NCBI RefSeq assembly: GCF_020535405.1
Contig: NZ_CP085036.1
Span: 1,302,001-1,366,000, forward strand
Length of the DNA stretch: 64,000 nt
Source: Antiquaquibacter oligotrophicus
GTDB taxonomy: Bacteria > Actinomycetota > Actinomycetes > Actinomycetales > Microbacteriaceae
Direction: 5' to 3'
Shown here: positions 44,688 to 53,555 of the stretch, piece by piece
How the letters are laid out: each line of letters begins with the position of its first letter
How positions within the stretch are numbered: the first letter of the stretch is position 1
The notes under the pieces: model-generated
Databases searched by the model: none
The model's input: the letters and a program-made list of their open reading frames with translations, nothing else
Told to the model about the DNA's origin: nothing
Program-made: the position numbers and the translations under genes

Positions 44688-45302
44688 CTACTCTGCGGGT
44701 ACCGCGACGGCCACTTTCGCCGGCCGCAGGAGACGGTCGCCCAGGATGTACCCGACCTCGATCACGTCCGCGATCTGGTTCTCGGTCACGCCAGGAGTCG
44801 GCAGCTGGACGACGGCCTCGTGGAACGCGGGGTCAAAAGCCTCGCCCTTCTCGCCGACGGCCTTGATGCCGTACTTGTCGAAGGCCGCCCGCAGTTTCTG
44901 AGCGATGAGGGTCACGGGTGCGCCCTCCACCAGGTCACCGTGCGCTTCGGCTCGCGCCAAGTCGTCGATGGTTGGCAGGAGGGACCGGAACACCTCGGCG
45001 ATCACCGCTTCGCGGTTGGCCGCGCGATCCCGCTCGACACGAGTGCGAAAGTTCACGAGCTCCGCCTGAGCACGCAACATGTCGTTGCGCATCTCGGCAA
45101 CGAGGTCGCGTTCCGCCTCGTCGAGGAGGGCCTGGTCCTCAGGGCTCAGGCCCTCCTCGACGGGAGCGTCGGACGGGTCGGATGCCGCGGCATCCGTGTC
45201 CTCGGCAGGCTCGCGAACATCGCCGGTCTCCGGGTCGATCCTCCGCTTGTCGCGGATGATGGGCTCGTCCCGCTGGTCGTCGTTGTTCTCGTTGTCGGCC
45301 AT
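44688..45302 (-). CDS. grpE: GrpE nucleotide-exchange factor
   Basis: GrpE releases ADP from DnaK. The 204-residue product has an acidic, disordered start (about 1-60), then the long dimer helix with ERDLVAEMRNDMLRAQAELV and NFRTRVERDRAAN, and the C-terminal beta domain with FDPAFHEAVVQLPTPGV and GYILGDRLLRPAKVAVA. Standard length and motifs. It follows dnaK after two bases and precedes dnaJ by nine. Confidence 0.96.
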   Translation of the reverse strand: MADNENNDDQRDEPIIRDKRRIDPETGDVREPAEDTDAAASDPSDAPVEEGLSPEDQALLDEAERDLVAEMRNDMLRAQAELVNFRTRVERDRAANREAVIAEVFRSLLPTIDDLARAEAHGDLVEGAPVTLIAQKLRAAFDKYGIKAVGEKGEAFDPAFHEAVVQLPTPGVTENQIADVIEVGYILGDRLLRPAKVAVAVPAE

Positions 45303-45304
45303 CG

Positions 45305-47158
45305 TTACTTCTTGTCGTCCTCGTCGTCCACGACCTCGGCGTCGACGATGTCCTCGTCGTTGCCTGCAGCGGCGGCGGGCTCCTCGGTCTCCGCGGCGGG
45401 CTGCTCGCCCTGTGCGGAGTAGATCGCCTCGCCGAGCTTGGTCTGGCTCTCGGTCAGCTTGTCGAACGCGGTCTTGACCGCGGCGTCGTCGTCACCGGCG
45501 AGCGCCGTCTTGAGCGCGTCGACGTCAGCCTGAACCTCGGTCTTGACGTCGTCTGGCAGCTTGTCCTCGTTGTCCTTGATGAGCTTCTCGGTCGAGTACG
45601 CGAGCTGCTCCGCCGTGTTGCGGGTCTCGGCCGCCTCGCGGCGCGCCTTGTCCTCGGCAGCGTGCTCTTCGCCCTCGCGCACCATCCGCTCGATGTCCTC
45701 CTTGGAGAGGGCCGAGCCACCGGTGATCGTCATCGACTGCTCCTTGCCGGTGCCCTTGTCCTTGGCGGACACGTGCACGATGCCGTTCGCGTCGATGTCG
45801 AAAGTGACCTCGATCTGCGGGATGCCGCGCGGTGCGGGGGCGATACCCGTGAGCTCGAAGGTGCCCAGGTTCTTGTTGTCGCGTGTGAAGTCGCGCTCGC
45901 CCTGGAACACCTGGATGGCCACCGACGGCTGGTTGTCGTCCGCGGTCGTGAAGGTCTCACTGCGCTTGGTCGGGATGGCCGTGTTGCGCTCGATGAGCTT
46001 GGTCATGATGCCGCCCTTGGTCTCGATTCCGAGACTCAGCGGGGTGACGTCGATGAGCAGAACGTCCTTACGCTCACCCTTGAGAACACCGGCCTGGAGG
46101 GCCGCGCCGACGGCGACGACTTCGTCAGGGTTGACGCCCTTGTTAGGCTCCTTGCCACCCGTGAGCTTCTTGACGAGCTCGGTCACGGCAGGCATACGCG
46201 TCGATCCACCGACGAGCACAACGTGGTCGATGTCGCCGACCTTGATACCCGCCTCCTTGATGACATCCTCGAACGGCTTCTTGGTGCGGTCGAGAAGGTC
46301 GCTGGTCATCGACTCAAACTGCGCGCGGCTGAGGGTCTCGTCGAGGTTGGCCGGGCCGTTCTCGGTGAGGCTGAGGTACGGCAGCTGGATGGTCGTGCTC
46401 GTCTGCGACGAGAGCTCCTTCTTCGCCTGCTCCGCGGCCTCCTTGAGGCGCTGCTTGGCGATCTTGTCGCCGGAAACGTCGACACCGGTCGTCGCCTTGA
46501 ACTGCTTGATGAGCCAGTCAACGATGCGCTGGTCCCAGTCGTCACCACCGAGGCGGTTATCGCCGGCGGTCGCGCGCACCTGGATCGTGGAGAAGTCGTC
46601 GTCCTTGCCCACCTCGAGGAGGGAGACGTCGAAGGTTCCACCACCGAGGTCGAAGACGAGGATGAGCTCGTCTTCCTTGCCCTTGTCGAGGCCGTACGCG
46701 AGTGCGGCTGCGGTGGGCTCGTTGATGATGCGCAGCACGTTCAGGCCCGCGATCTCGCCGGCCTCCTTCGTGGCCTGGCGCTCGGAGTCGTTGAAGTACG
46801 CGGGAACGGTGATGACGGCATCCGTCACCGGCTCACCCAGGTACTGCTCTGCGTCGCGCTTGAGCTTCGCCAGGATGCGCGCGGAGATCTCCTGCGCGGT
46901 GTACTTCTTGCCGTCTACGTCGACCTTCCAGTCGGTGCCCATGTGGCGCTTGACGGAGGCGATGGTGCGGTCGACGTTGGTGACGGCCTGGCGCTTCGCG
47001 GTCTCACCGACGAGCACCTCTCCGTCTTTGGTGAAGGCCACGACCGACGGGGTCGTGCGGAATCCCTCGGCGTTCGCGATGACGGTGGGCTCCCCACCTT
47101 CGAGAACGGCCACCACCGAGTTGGTGGTTCCGAGGTCGATACCTACTGCTCGAGCCAT
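45305..47158 (-). CDS. dnaK: Hsp70 chaperone DnaK
   Basis: The 617-residue product has the ATPase domain ([50 protein letters not shown]) and the substrate domain ([17 protein letters not shown]) followed by the helical lid and the acidic end [15 protein letters not shown]. It starts at ATG 47158 with AAGGAGAT upstream. The HAIR and TTGACA region at 47256..47288 is its promoter. It is the first gene of dnaK-grpE-dnaJ-hspR. Confidence 0.98.
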   Translation of the reverse strand: MARAVGIDLGTTNSVVAVLEGGEPTVIANAEGFRTTPSVVAFTKDGEVLVGETAKRQAVTNVDRTIASVKRHMGTDWKVDVDGKKYTAQEISARILAKLKRDAEQYLGEPVTDAVITVPAYFNDSERQATKEAGEIAGLNVLRIINEPTAAALAYGLDKGKEDELILVFDLGGGTFDVSLLEVGKDDDFSTIQVRATAGDNRLGGDDWDQRIVDWLIKQFKATTGVDVSGDKIAKQRLKEAAEQAKKELSSQTSTTIQLPYLSLTENGPANLDETLSRAQFESMTSDLLDRTKKPFEDVIKEAGIKVGDIDHVVLVGGSTRMPAVTELVKKLTGGKEPNKGVNPDEVVAVGAALQAGVLKGERKDVLLIDVTPLSLGIETKGGIMTKLIERNTAIPTKRSETFTTADDNQPSVAIQVFQGERDFTRDNKNLGTFELTGIAPAPRGIPQIEVTFDIDANGIVHVSAKDKGTGKEQSMTITGGSALSKEDIERMVREGEEHAAEDKARREAAETRNTAEQLAYSTEKLIKDNEDKLPDDVKTEVQADVDALKTALAGDDDAAVKTAFDKLTESQTKLGEAIYSAQGEQPAAETEEPAAAAGNDEDIVDAEVVDDEDDKK

Positions 47159-47255
47159 GTGCTCATATCTCCTTGTTGTTGTTGCTGAGGTCTGTCTCGC
47201 ACGCTCGCGAAAACCTGAGCGGCGATGTATCAAGTTTGGCCCCTGTGGATAACCG

Positions 47256-47288
47256 TGTCAAGTCGAAGTTGAGTCGATGTGGCTCAAG
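47256..47288 (-). promoter_or_regulatory. dnaK promoter with imperfect HAIR operator
   Basis: On the minus strand CTTGAGC-n7-ACTCAAC (47268..47288) is a HAIR site with one changed base per arm. It lies seven bases before a perfect TTGACA -35 box (47256..47261). The weaker operator compared with clpB could mean looser repression of dnaK. The divergent MFS gene starts 45 bases away on the other side. Confidence 0.85.
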
Positions 47289-47333
47289 GTGAAAGTTCAC
47301 CAGCGGGACACCCTCGAGGACTAGCGTGTGACC

Positions 47334-48737
47334 ATGACGGACAGCCAACCCGACAAGAAGATCCCCGTCGCAGCCAACACCCTCGCCGTGGGTGTTGTGG
47401 GCCTCGATCTCGACGACAAAGACGTGCCGCGCAAGCAGGTGGTCTCGTGGGCACTGTGGGATTGGGCGACACAACCGTTCAACTCGGTCATCCTCACCTT
47501 CGTTTTCGCCTCGCTGTACCTCGTCTCCGACTCGTTCCTGCCAGCCGATATCGCGGCGCTGCCCGAGGGCAACGCGACACGAGAAGCGGCGCTCGGTCAG
47601 CTGTCGGCCGGCTACGGATGGGCGACAACGGCGGCGGGCATCCTGATCCTGCTGCTCGCGCCGGTACTCGGGCAGCGAGCGGATGCCAGCGGCCGCAAGA
47701 AGCGCTTCCTGCTCCTGTTCACCGCACTTCTCGCCGTCGTGCAGTTCGCACTCTTCTTCGCCTACGCCGACCCCGCCTACTTCTGGTACGGGGCGATCGT
47801 GCTCGCCCTCGGCGCGGTCGTCAACGAGATCGCGGGTGTCAACTACAACGCGATGCTTGTGCAGGTCTCCAACCGGAGCACCGTCGGCAAGGTCAGCGGG
47901 CTCGGCTGGGGACTCGGCTACATCGGCGGAATCGTCGCGCTCGTGATCGTTGTGCTCCTGAACCAGTTCGAATGGTTCGGCCTCGACACCTCCAACGGGC
48001 TCGCCTACCGCCTCATCGCCGTCGGAGCCGCGGTCTGGACGATCGTGTTCTCGCTGCCGCTCTTCTTCAACGTGCCGGAGGCGCCACCCGCGGGAGTGCA
48101 TCAGCGGGGAATCGGATTCTTCCGCAGCTACGTCGTGCTCGTGAAGGACGTCATCGCGCTCTACCGCGAGCCCACGACGCGCCCCACGTTCTGGTTTCTG
48201 CTCGCGAGTGCGATCTACCGCGACGGCCTCGCCGGCGTATTTGCGTTCGGCGGAATTCTCGCCGCGGTGGCATTCGGTTTCACGGACAACGAGGTCATCC
48301 TCTTCGGGATCGCCGCGAACCTCGTAGCCGGGGTCTCCACGATCTTCGCCGGTCGCGTCGACGACCGCGTCGGGCCCAAGGCAGTCATCCTTTTCGCCCT
48401 GTTCGGTCTCGTGATCATGGCCGTCCTCGTGTTCGCGCTGCACGACACGGGAACCCTCGTGTTCTGGATCGGCGGACTCATCCTCTCCGGTTTCGTCGGA
48501 CCGGCTCAGGCTGCGAGCCGGTCACTCCTCGCTCGCGTGACACCCACAGGACGTCAGGGCGAGATCTTCGGCCTCTACGCGACGACCGGGCGGGTGGCGA
48601 GCTTCCTCTCGCCGGCACTGTGGGCAGCCTTCATCACCATCTTCGGGGCGACCATCTTCGGTGTTCTCGGCATCGCTCTCGTGCTCCTCGTTGGGGCGAT
48701 CCTCATGGTGTTCGTGCGAGTGCCGAAGTTCCGGTAA
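47334..48737 (+). CDS. MFS transporter of the UMF1 (Atg22-like) type
   Basis: The 467-residue product has about 12 membrane helices. The start VSWALWDWATQPFNSVILTF is the hallmark of UMF1 transporters related to yeast Atg22, which export amino acids from vacuoles. LGQRADASGRKKRFLLLF is the loop 2-3 motif. ATG 47334 is preferred over GTG 47328 because TAGCGT (47322..47327) lies six bases before it. The substrate in bacteria is unknown. It diverges from dnaK, so the HAIR site could affect it. Confidence 0.85.
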   Translation: MTDSQPDKKIPVAANTLAVGVVGLDLDDKDVPRKQVVSWALWDWATQPFNSVILTFVFASLYLVSDSFLPADIAALPEGNATREAALGQLSAGYGWATTAAGILILLLAPVLGQRADASGRKKRFLLLFTALLAVVQFALFFAYADPAYFWYGAIVLALGAVVNEIAGVNYNAMLVQVSNRSTVGKVSGLGWGLGYIGGIVALVIVVLLNQFEWFGLDTSNGLAYRLIAVGAAVWTIVFSLPLFFNVPEAPPAGVHQRGIGFFRSYVVLVKDVIALYREPTTRPTFWFLLASAIYRDGLAGVFAFGGILAAVAFGFTDNEVILFGIAANLVAGVSTIFAGRVDDRVGPKAVILFALFGLVIMAVLVFALHDTGTLVFWIGGLILSGFVGPAQAASRSLLARVTPTGRQGEIFGLYATTGRVASFLSPALWAAFITIFGATIFGVLGIALVLLVGAILMVFVRVPKFR

Positions 48738-48768
48738 CGCGCGGGCGGGCATCCCCCGCGCACTCGTG

Positions 48769-48853
48769 ATCCCGAATGCAGGAGTTGCACCTGCGTGGGC
48801 TCTGTTCGGGGCGGAGTTGGCGTCGGGATGCTCGAAAGTCCTGTATTTGGGAT
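48769..48853. repeat. 85-bp palindromic repeat, second copy
   Basis: ATCCCGAATGCAGGAGT (48769..48785) faces AGTCCTGTATTTGGGAT (48837..48853). The arms are near-identical to 43217..43301, but the 51-base centre is different. It lies between the convergent MFS and MarR genes. Confidence 0.75.
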
Positions 48854-48920
48854 GCGCGGGCCGGGATGCGCGGGCGGACGCGGGGGCCGGGAGCGGGCCG
48901 GGGCGCCGACGGGGGCGCGG

Positions 48921-49469
48921 TCAGCGGGGCCAGGCGGCGGCGAAGCGGCTCAGGAGCGCGGCGAGGGTCGCGGCATCCTCGGCGGTGAAGTCGGCGAGAG
49001 CCTGTTCGACGGCAGAGCGCCGACCGGCGTGCACCTGCGTGAGGAGCTCGCGGCCGGCATCCGTGATCGCCACGACGCTTTTTCGCGCGTCCTTCGGGTC
49101 AACGTCCCGCGTGACTAACCCGCGGCTCGCGGCATCGGCGACGAGCCGGGATGCCCGGGGCTGATCCACCCCGATGGCGTCCGCGATCTCGGAGATCCCC
49201 CATCTGGCCTCCGCCCCGGCGAGCGCCTCGAGGAGACGGATGCGCGCTCCCGCGTGCATTCCGTGAGCGTGCGGCCCGTCGGGCCCTCCCCGTCGGTGCC
49301 CTGGCCCTCCGTGGTTGGGGCCTCCGCGAGCCCACGGCGGCGGGCCGTCCCCCCAGGGGGCGCCTCCTCCGGCCCAGGGCGGACGGGGCCCTCCTCTGGC
49401 ACCGGCGCGCAGGGTGAGGAGCGCTTGCTCGATGGCCTGCAGGGATTCCGCTTGACTCGGCGTGGACAT
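48921..49469 (-). CDS. MarR-family regulator with Gly/Pro/His-rich insert
   Basis: The 182-residue product has a short N-terminal helix (SQAESLQAIEQALLTLRAG), a Gly/Pro/Arg/His-rich segment at about 25-75 (HAHGMHAG) that is unusual for MarR and could bind metal, and then a MarR winged helix (ISEIADAIGVDQPRASRLVADAA and RDVDPKDARKSVVAITDAG). TAAGAT (49477..49482, minus strand) lies seven bases before the ATG and is covered by palindromes, so it is probably autorepressed. It diverges from the mini-paralogue gene at 49523. Confidence 0.85.
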   Translation of the reverse strand: MSTPSQAESLQAIEQALLTLRAGARGGPRPPWAGGGAPWGDGPPPWARGGPNHGGPGHRRGGPDGPHAHGMHAGARIRLLEALAGAEARWGISEIADAIGVDQPRASRLVADAASRGLVTRDVDPKDARKSVVAITDAGRELLTQVHAGRRSAVEQALADFTAEDAATLAALLSRFAAAWPR

Positions 49470-49471
49470 GT

Positions 49472-49501
49472 ATGTAATCTTACATTCATTGTCATATGAC
49501 A
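49472..49501. promoter_or_regulatory. two palindromic operators between marR and the 49523 gene
   Basis: ATGTAATCTTACAT (49472..49485) and TGTCATATGACA (49490..49501) are both perfect palindromes in a 53-base gap. The first covers the marR -10 box, the second lies upstream of the AAGGAGAT ribosome-binding site of the 49523 gene. They are the likely binding sites of the MarR at 48921. Confidence 0.75.
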
Positions 49502-49522
49502 TGTAAATATTCAAGGAGATAA

Positions 49523-49834
49523 ATGACTCACAACAACACAACACAGCGCCCCGGCTTCTGGCTGAGGGCCATCGAGTATCGCAAGTACCAGCTCGCTCGC
49601 GAAGAGCGTCGCGCACTGCGTGACCGCTTCGCCGAGAAGTCCCGCGACGGCATCAGCGACGAGGACTACGCCACAACCATGGCCACCCTCGAGAAGATGG
49701 CGCGCAACCTCGGCTGGGACGGGGAGGACGTGCCGCGACGTGGCTTCGCCCCGTTTGGTCCCGGCCCGCGCGGTCGTCGCGGATTCGGCGGACACCCGCA
49801 CCACGGTGACCACCCCTGTGGCCCCGACGCATGA
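49523..49834 (+). CDS. small MarR-like paralogue without DNA-binding domain
   Basis: The 103-residue product begins with PGFWLRAIEYRKYQLAREE and has DYATTMATLEKMARNLGW near residue 50-67. Both segments also occur, in the same order, in the 142-residue winged-helix protein encoded next (IGFWLKLVDRM at the start and EYEQTVSVLERIARNLGW at the end). The winged helix between them is missing and replaced by a short linker. The tail is a Gly/Arg/His-rich stretch (RGRRGFGGHPHHGDH). In other wHTH families such forms can hold dimer helices only. It probably forms dimers with its neighbour, but this is inference. Confidence 0.75.
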   Translation: MTHNNTTQRPGFWLRAIEYRKYQLAREERRALRDRFAEKSRDGISDEDYATTMATLEKMARNLGWDGEDVPRRGFAPFGPGPRGRRGFGGHPHHGDHPCGPDA

Positions 49835-49878
49835 CCAAGGACCTCCCCGCGGAGGACACGAAGGCGTAATCTCAGGTC

Positions 49879-50307
49879 ATGACCGACTCGAAACCGATCG
49901 GATTCTGGCTGAAGCTCGTCGATCGCATGATCGACGAGCAGTTCGCCTCGACACTCGAGGAACACGGCGTGACCCGGCGCCAGTGGCAACTGATGAACGT
50001 GCTCGCTCTCGAGCCGTCCACGGTTGAGCAACTGGATGCTGCGGTCGCGCCGTTTCTCGTTTCCAGCGCGAGCGGCGGGCACGAGACATCCGCCGAACAC
50101 CTCACGGAGCTCATTGACAGCGGGTGGGTGGACGCGACGCCCGACGGCTACGAGCTCACCGGGCGAGGTCGCATTGCCTTTGAGAAACTCGAGGCGCTTG
50201 TCGCCGCGCAACGCACACTCGCGACCGAAGGGGTCACTCCCGCCGAGTACGAGCAGACGGTCTCCGTGCTCGAGCGCATCGCCCGCAACCTCGGCTGGCG
50301 CGACTAG
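49879..50307 (+). CDS. MarR-like winged-helix protein
   Basis: The 142-residue product has dimer helices at both ends and a winged-helix core (EEHGVTRRQWQLMNVLALEP, TSAEHLTELIDSGWVDATPDGYELTGRGR). It is read as a MarR-like regulator, although the recognition helix is not a typical one. TAATCT (49867..49872) lies six bases before ATG 49879, so it has its own leaderless promoter apart from the 49523 gene. The end ARNLGWRD is shared with the small paralogue. It is convergent with crtEb, with a palindrome in between. Confidence 0.75.
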   Translation: MTDSKPIGFWLKLVDRMIDEQFASTLEEHGVTRRQWQLMNVLALEPSTVEQLDAAVAPFLVSSASGGHETSAEHLTELIDSGWVDATPDGYELTGRGRIAFEKLEALVAAQRTLATEGVTPAEYEQTVSVLERIARNLGWRD

Positions 50308-50322
50308 CGTTTCATCCATTTC

Positions 50323-50390
50323 TCCGGAGGATGTGGGCCTCAGTCACAGTGGTTACACAACTGAGCGGAGTCTGGCGCGAAACCTCCGGA
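50323..50390. repeat. palindromic element between the MarR-like gene and crtEb
   Basis: TCCGGAGG (50323..50330) pairs with CCTCCGGA (50383..50390), and CTCAGT / ACTGAG forms an inner stem (50340..50345 and 50360..50365). The CGGAGGATG stretch resembles the repeats at 695 and 1676. It may act as a two-way terminator between the convergent genes. Confidence 0.5.
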
Positions 50391-50428
50391 AAAGAGATCA
50401 ATTCAGAGGGGGGCTGGGGTGCGCGCAC

Positions 50429-51286
50429 CTAGGGGAGCAGCGCCCACCAGATGAGCAGCATCGTCACGAGGAACCCGGTGACGAAGTTCAGCAGCAGGAA
50501 TCGCCGCCACCCGCGATTGGCGGTCTCGGCAGCGGCATCCGTCACGTTCCAGAATGGCGCGCACATGAGGATGTACGGCACGACGAGAACACCAGCGAGC
50601 GGGCCGGGCCATTCCGAGAACAGCAGGAGCACCCCGCCGAGCGCGTAGGCGACGATCGCGAAGCGCACCGTCGCGCGACCGCCGATCACGGTCGCGATCG
50701 AGGAGATGCCCGCTTCGCGGTCGGCGAGGATGTCCTGCACGGCGCCAAACGCGTGGGATGCCATGCCCCACAAGAAGTAGGCGACGAGCACGGCCCACAA
50801 TTGCGGCGTGAACACGGCACCCGCGAGCACGAGCGCGTATACCGCCGGCGAAACGAAGTGGGTGCTCGAGGTTACCGAATCGAGGAACGGGCGCTCCTTG
50901 AAGCGCAGCCCCTTTGCCGAATACGCGACGACCGCGAAGAGGCTGATGGCGAGGACCAGCCAGGACAGCGGCGAGCCCACGATGACGAGGTAGACCACGA
51001 AGGGAACGGATGACACCACCGCGGCGATGATCGTTGGCCGATGCATCCGCGGGTCAAGGAGTGCGCCCTCCACTCCCCCCTTGCGCGGGTTGCGCAGATC
51101 TGACTCGTAGTCGAAGACGTCGTTGATTCCGTACATCGCGAGGTTGTAGGGAATCAGGAAAAAGATCGTGCCGACGATCAACGTCACATCGATTCGGCCC
51201 GTCGCCAGAAAATAGGCGGCCGCGAAGGGGAACGCCGTGTTGACCCAGCTCAGCGGACGCGACGAGATGAAAAGAGCCCTAAGCAC
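50429..51286 (-). CDS. crtEb: lycopene elongase, UbiA-type prenyltransferase
   Basis: CrtEb adds two DMAPP units to lycopene to give the C50 skeleton flavuxanthin. The 285-residue product has about nine membrane helices and the two Asp-rich motifs of UbiA enzymes, YGINDVFDYESDLRNPRKGG near 65 and GAVQDILADREAGISS near 190. GTG start at 51286 overlaps the crtYf end by eight bases. It is the last gene of the crt operon, as in Corynebacterium and other Microbacteriaceae. Confidence 0.92.
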   Translation of the reverse strand: MLRALFISSRPLSWVNTAFPFAAAYFLATGRIDVTLIVGTIFFLIPYNLAMYGINDVFDYESDLRNPRKGGVEGALLDPRMHRPTIIAAVVSSVPFVVYLVIVGSPLSWLVLAISLFAVVAYSAKGLRFKERPFLDSVTSSTHFVSPAVYALVLAGAVFTPQLWAVLVAYFLWGMASHAFGAVQDILADREAGISSIATVIGGRATVRFAIVAYALGGVLLLFSEWPGPLAGVLVVPYILMCAPFWNVTDAAAETANRGWRRFLLLNFVTGFLVTMLLIWWALLP

Positions 51287-51596
51287 GCGCCTTCTCCTCG
51301 CCGGCCCTTGGTGACCCACGCGCGAGCAGATGCCACAGCGACGGAAGACCGAGGATCGCCGCAATCGCGTACGCGAAGTCCTCGAGCGGGGCGATACCGA
51401 TAAACGCGCCGCTGATGTAGCGGGGGTCGTAATCGACCAAGCCCACGCCGATCATGATGTTGTCGAAGACCGCCGTCATCACCAGGAGCACGGCGGCGGT
51501 GAGACCGATCGCCGCCCAGCGCACCCGGCGCGCGGCCAGCACGAGCACAACGACGACCGGGGCAAGGAACACCGCGTTGAGGAGCCAGTACGTCAC
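51279..51596 (-). CDS. crtYf: C50 carotenoid epsilon-type cyclase subunit CrtYf
   Basis: CrtYf and CrtYe together cyclise the ends of flavuxanthin-type C50 carotenoid. The 105-residue product has three membrane helices (about 1-20, 28-47, 70-90) and the conserved FDNIMIGVGLVDYDPRYISG followed by GIAPLEDFAYAIAAI, with the P-L-E-D motif of this cyclase family. The GTG overlaps the crtYe stop as GTGA. The order Ye then Yf is inferred from position. Confidence 0.88.
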   Translation of the reverse strand: MTYWLLNAVFLAPVVVVLVLAARRVRWAAIGLTAAVLLVMTAVFDNIMIGVGLVDYDPRYISGAFIGIAPLEDFAYAIAAILGLPSLWHLLARGSPRAGEEKARA

Positions 51597-51970
51597 GGCG
51601 AGCTCCCGTCGGAACCCGGCCCGGGACGAGCCTCGGCGCTGGCGTCGCGGCGGCCAGAAATGTCCTTCGCTCTGAGCTCCACCGCGCGGTACACGTTCAT
51701 GGTGAGGTAACACAGGAGGGTGAGGAAAAAGACCTCCTCGAGCGGTACCTCGGGTGCCACCTGCAATCCCGTCATGAACGACGTCTCGCCGCGGAAGAAG
51801 ACGCCGAGCCCGACACCCGCCAGATCCCACGCGAGGAAGAACAGCACCCCAACGACGAGCACGATCGCGGCACGACGGCCGTCGGCCCAGAAGAACAAAC
51901 GGAATCGCCGGTCGAGCATCACCATCCCCGTCAGGGCGATGCCGAGAGCGACGAGATAGAGGATGCCCAT
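51593..51970 (-). CDS. crtYe: C50 carotenoid cyclase subunit CrtYe with repeat-derived tail
   Basis: The 125-residue product has three membrane helices and the family motif FFRGETSFMTGLQVAPEVPL followed by EEVFFLTLLCYLTMNVYRA. The last 28 residues or so (from LRAKDISGRRDAS) come from the same repeat that lies at the acs 3' end, read in the same sense, with a 3-base deletion that keeps the frame. It starts one base after the crtI stop. The enzyme should be active if the tail is tolerated. Confidence 0.88.
   Translation of the reverse strand: MGILYLVALGIALTGMVMLDRRFRLFFWADGRRAAIVLVVGVLFFLAWDLAGVGLGVFFRGETSFMTGLQVAPEVPLEEVFFLTLLCYLTMNVYRAVELRAKDISGRRDASAEARPGPGSDGSSP
51620..51680. repeat. acs-type repeat inside the 3' end of crtYe
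   Basis: On the plus strand GGCGCTGGCGTCGCGGC, then GGCCAGAAATG, then CCTTCGCTCT match the reverse complement of 39739..39804 with few changes. It lies inside the coding sequence of crtYe and ends 24 bases before the crtYf start, and the reading frame stays open through it. Confidence 0.75.
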
Positions 51971-51971
51971 C

Positions 51972-53555
51972 TCAGGGTTTCACCGTCGGCTCGAGCGGCT
52001 CGGGCAGCGGCTCCGTCGACGTGTCGCCGCGCAGGCGCTTCACGAGGATCTCCGCACTGATGAGGCACATCGGAAGACCGATACCCGGGATCGTGGAACC
52101 GCCCGCGTAGTAGAGGCCGCGCACCTTCTTCGACACGTTCCCCGCGCGGAAGAACGCGCTCTGCTTGAGCGTGTGAGCCGGCCCGAGCGCCGTGCCCTTC
52201 CACGCGTTGAGCTCCTGCTCGAAGTTGCCGGGGCCCGCCGTTCGGCGCACCGTGATGCGGTCAGCGAGATTCGGGATGCCCGTCCACTCCGCGATCTGCT
52301 CGACCACCCGATCGGCCATCGCCTCGAGGTCGGGGTCACCCTCGCGGTCCACGCCGCCGACGCCGATCGCGGGGTCCGCCGGCACGGGCACCAGCACGAA
52401 CACGTTCTCGAAACCGTCGGGCGCGACATCCGGGTCGACGCCGCTCGGCTTGCAGATGTACAGCGACGCCGGCTGCGGCACGCTCGGGCTGTCACCGAAG
52501 ATCGCCTCGAAACCCTTCTCCCACTCGCGAGTGAAGAGGAGGGTGTGGTGCTCGAGCTCGGGCAGGGAACCCTCGACACCGAGGTAGAGGAGGAGCGCGC
52601 CGGGGCCCGCGGTGCGGGCATCCCAGTACTCCTGGGGGTAGGTGCGATGTTCGGGGGCGAGGAGCTGGGTTTCGGTGTGGTGGAGGTCCGCCGCAGAAAC
52701 CACGAGATCGGCATCCAGCGTGTGAGTCTTGCCCGCGGCATCCGTGTACTCGACACCGGTCGCACGACCGCCCTCGACCCGGATGCTCGTGACGGACGCG
52801 CTCGTGACGATCTCGACCCCCTCCCCCTCGGCGAGGTCGGCGATGCTCTCGATCACCCGCGTGAAGCCGCCCATGGGATAGAGCACGCCGTCCTGCAGGT
52901 CGAGGTGACTCATGAGGTGGTACATGCTCGGGGTGAGGTACGGCGACGAACCGAGGAACACGGCAGGGTAGCCGAGGAGCTGACGAAGCCTGCGGTCCTT
53001 GAACTTGGAGCCGACGAACGACGACAGCGGCTGAGTGAGCAGTCGCAGGAATCGGCCGGTGCGCGAAACCACGTCTTCGCGCATGAGCGGACGCAGGTCG
53101 GCGAAGGTCGTGTACAGGAAGCGCTTTTTAGCCAGCTCGTACGTCTCGCGCGCCGACTCGAGGTATCGGGTCAGTCGCGCTCCGGCACCCTTCTCGATGC
53201 TCTCGAAGAGTGCAACGTTGTCGTCGACCTCGGTCGAAACGTCGAGCGGTTCGTCGATCCCCTCGAAGTAGACGCGGTAACCGGGGTCGAGGGTTACCAG
53301 CTCGAGCTGCTCCTCGGCGGTCGTGTTGAGCAGGCGGTAGAAGTGGTCGAAGACCTCAGGCATGAGATACCACGACGGCCCCGTGTCGAAGCGGAAGCCG
53401 TCGTGCTCCCAGCTGCCGGCGCGCCCGCCCACCTCTGGTCGCCCCTCGAGGAGCGTGACGGTGTGGCCCTCCCGCGCGAGCAGCGCCGCGCTGGCGAGGC
53501 CCGCGATTCCGCCTCCGATCACGACGATACGGCGGGGGCCGGCATCCTTCTTCAT
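51972..53555 (-). CDS. crtI: phytoene desaturase
   Basis: CrtI takes phytoene through four desaturations to lycopene, using FAD. The 527-residue product has the N-terminal FAD motif RIVVIGGGIAGLASAALLAR with TLLEGRPEVGGRAGSW, a SAADLHHTETQLL stretch and the C-terminal GLYYAGGSTIPGIGLPMCL typical of bacterial CrtI. ATG 53555 overlaps the crtB stop (ATGA). Normal length. Confidence 0.96.
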   Translation of the reverse strand: MKKDAGPRRIVVIGGGIAGLASAALLAREGHTVTLLEGRPEVGGRAGSWEHDGFRFDTGPSWYLMPEVFDHFYRLLNTTAEEQLELVTLDPGYRVYFEGIDEPLDVSTEVDDNVALFESIEKGAGARLTRYLESARETYELAKKRFLYTTFADLRPLMREDVVSRTGRFLRLLTQPLSSFVGSKFKDRRLRQLLGYPAVFLGSSPYLTPSMYHLMSHLDLQDGVLYPMGGFTRVIESIADLAEGEGVEIVTSASVTSIRVEGGRATGVEYTDAAGKTHTLDADLVVSAADLHHTETQLLAPEHRTYPQEYWDARTAGPGALLLYLGVEGSLPELEHHTLLFTREWEKGFEAIFGDSPSVPQPASLYICKPSGVDPDVAPDGFENVFVLVPVPADPAIGVGGVDREGDPDLEAMADRVVEQIAEWTGIPNLADRITVRRTAGPGNFEQELNAWKGTALGPAHTLKQSAFFRAGNVSKKVRGLYYAGGSTIPGIGLPMCLISAEILVKRLRGDTSTEPLPEPLEPTVKP

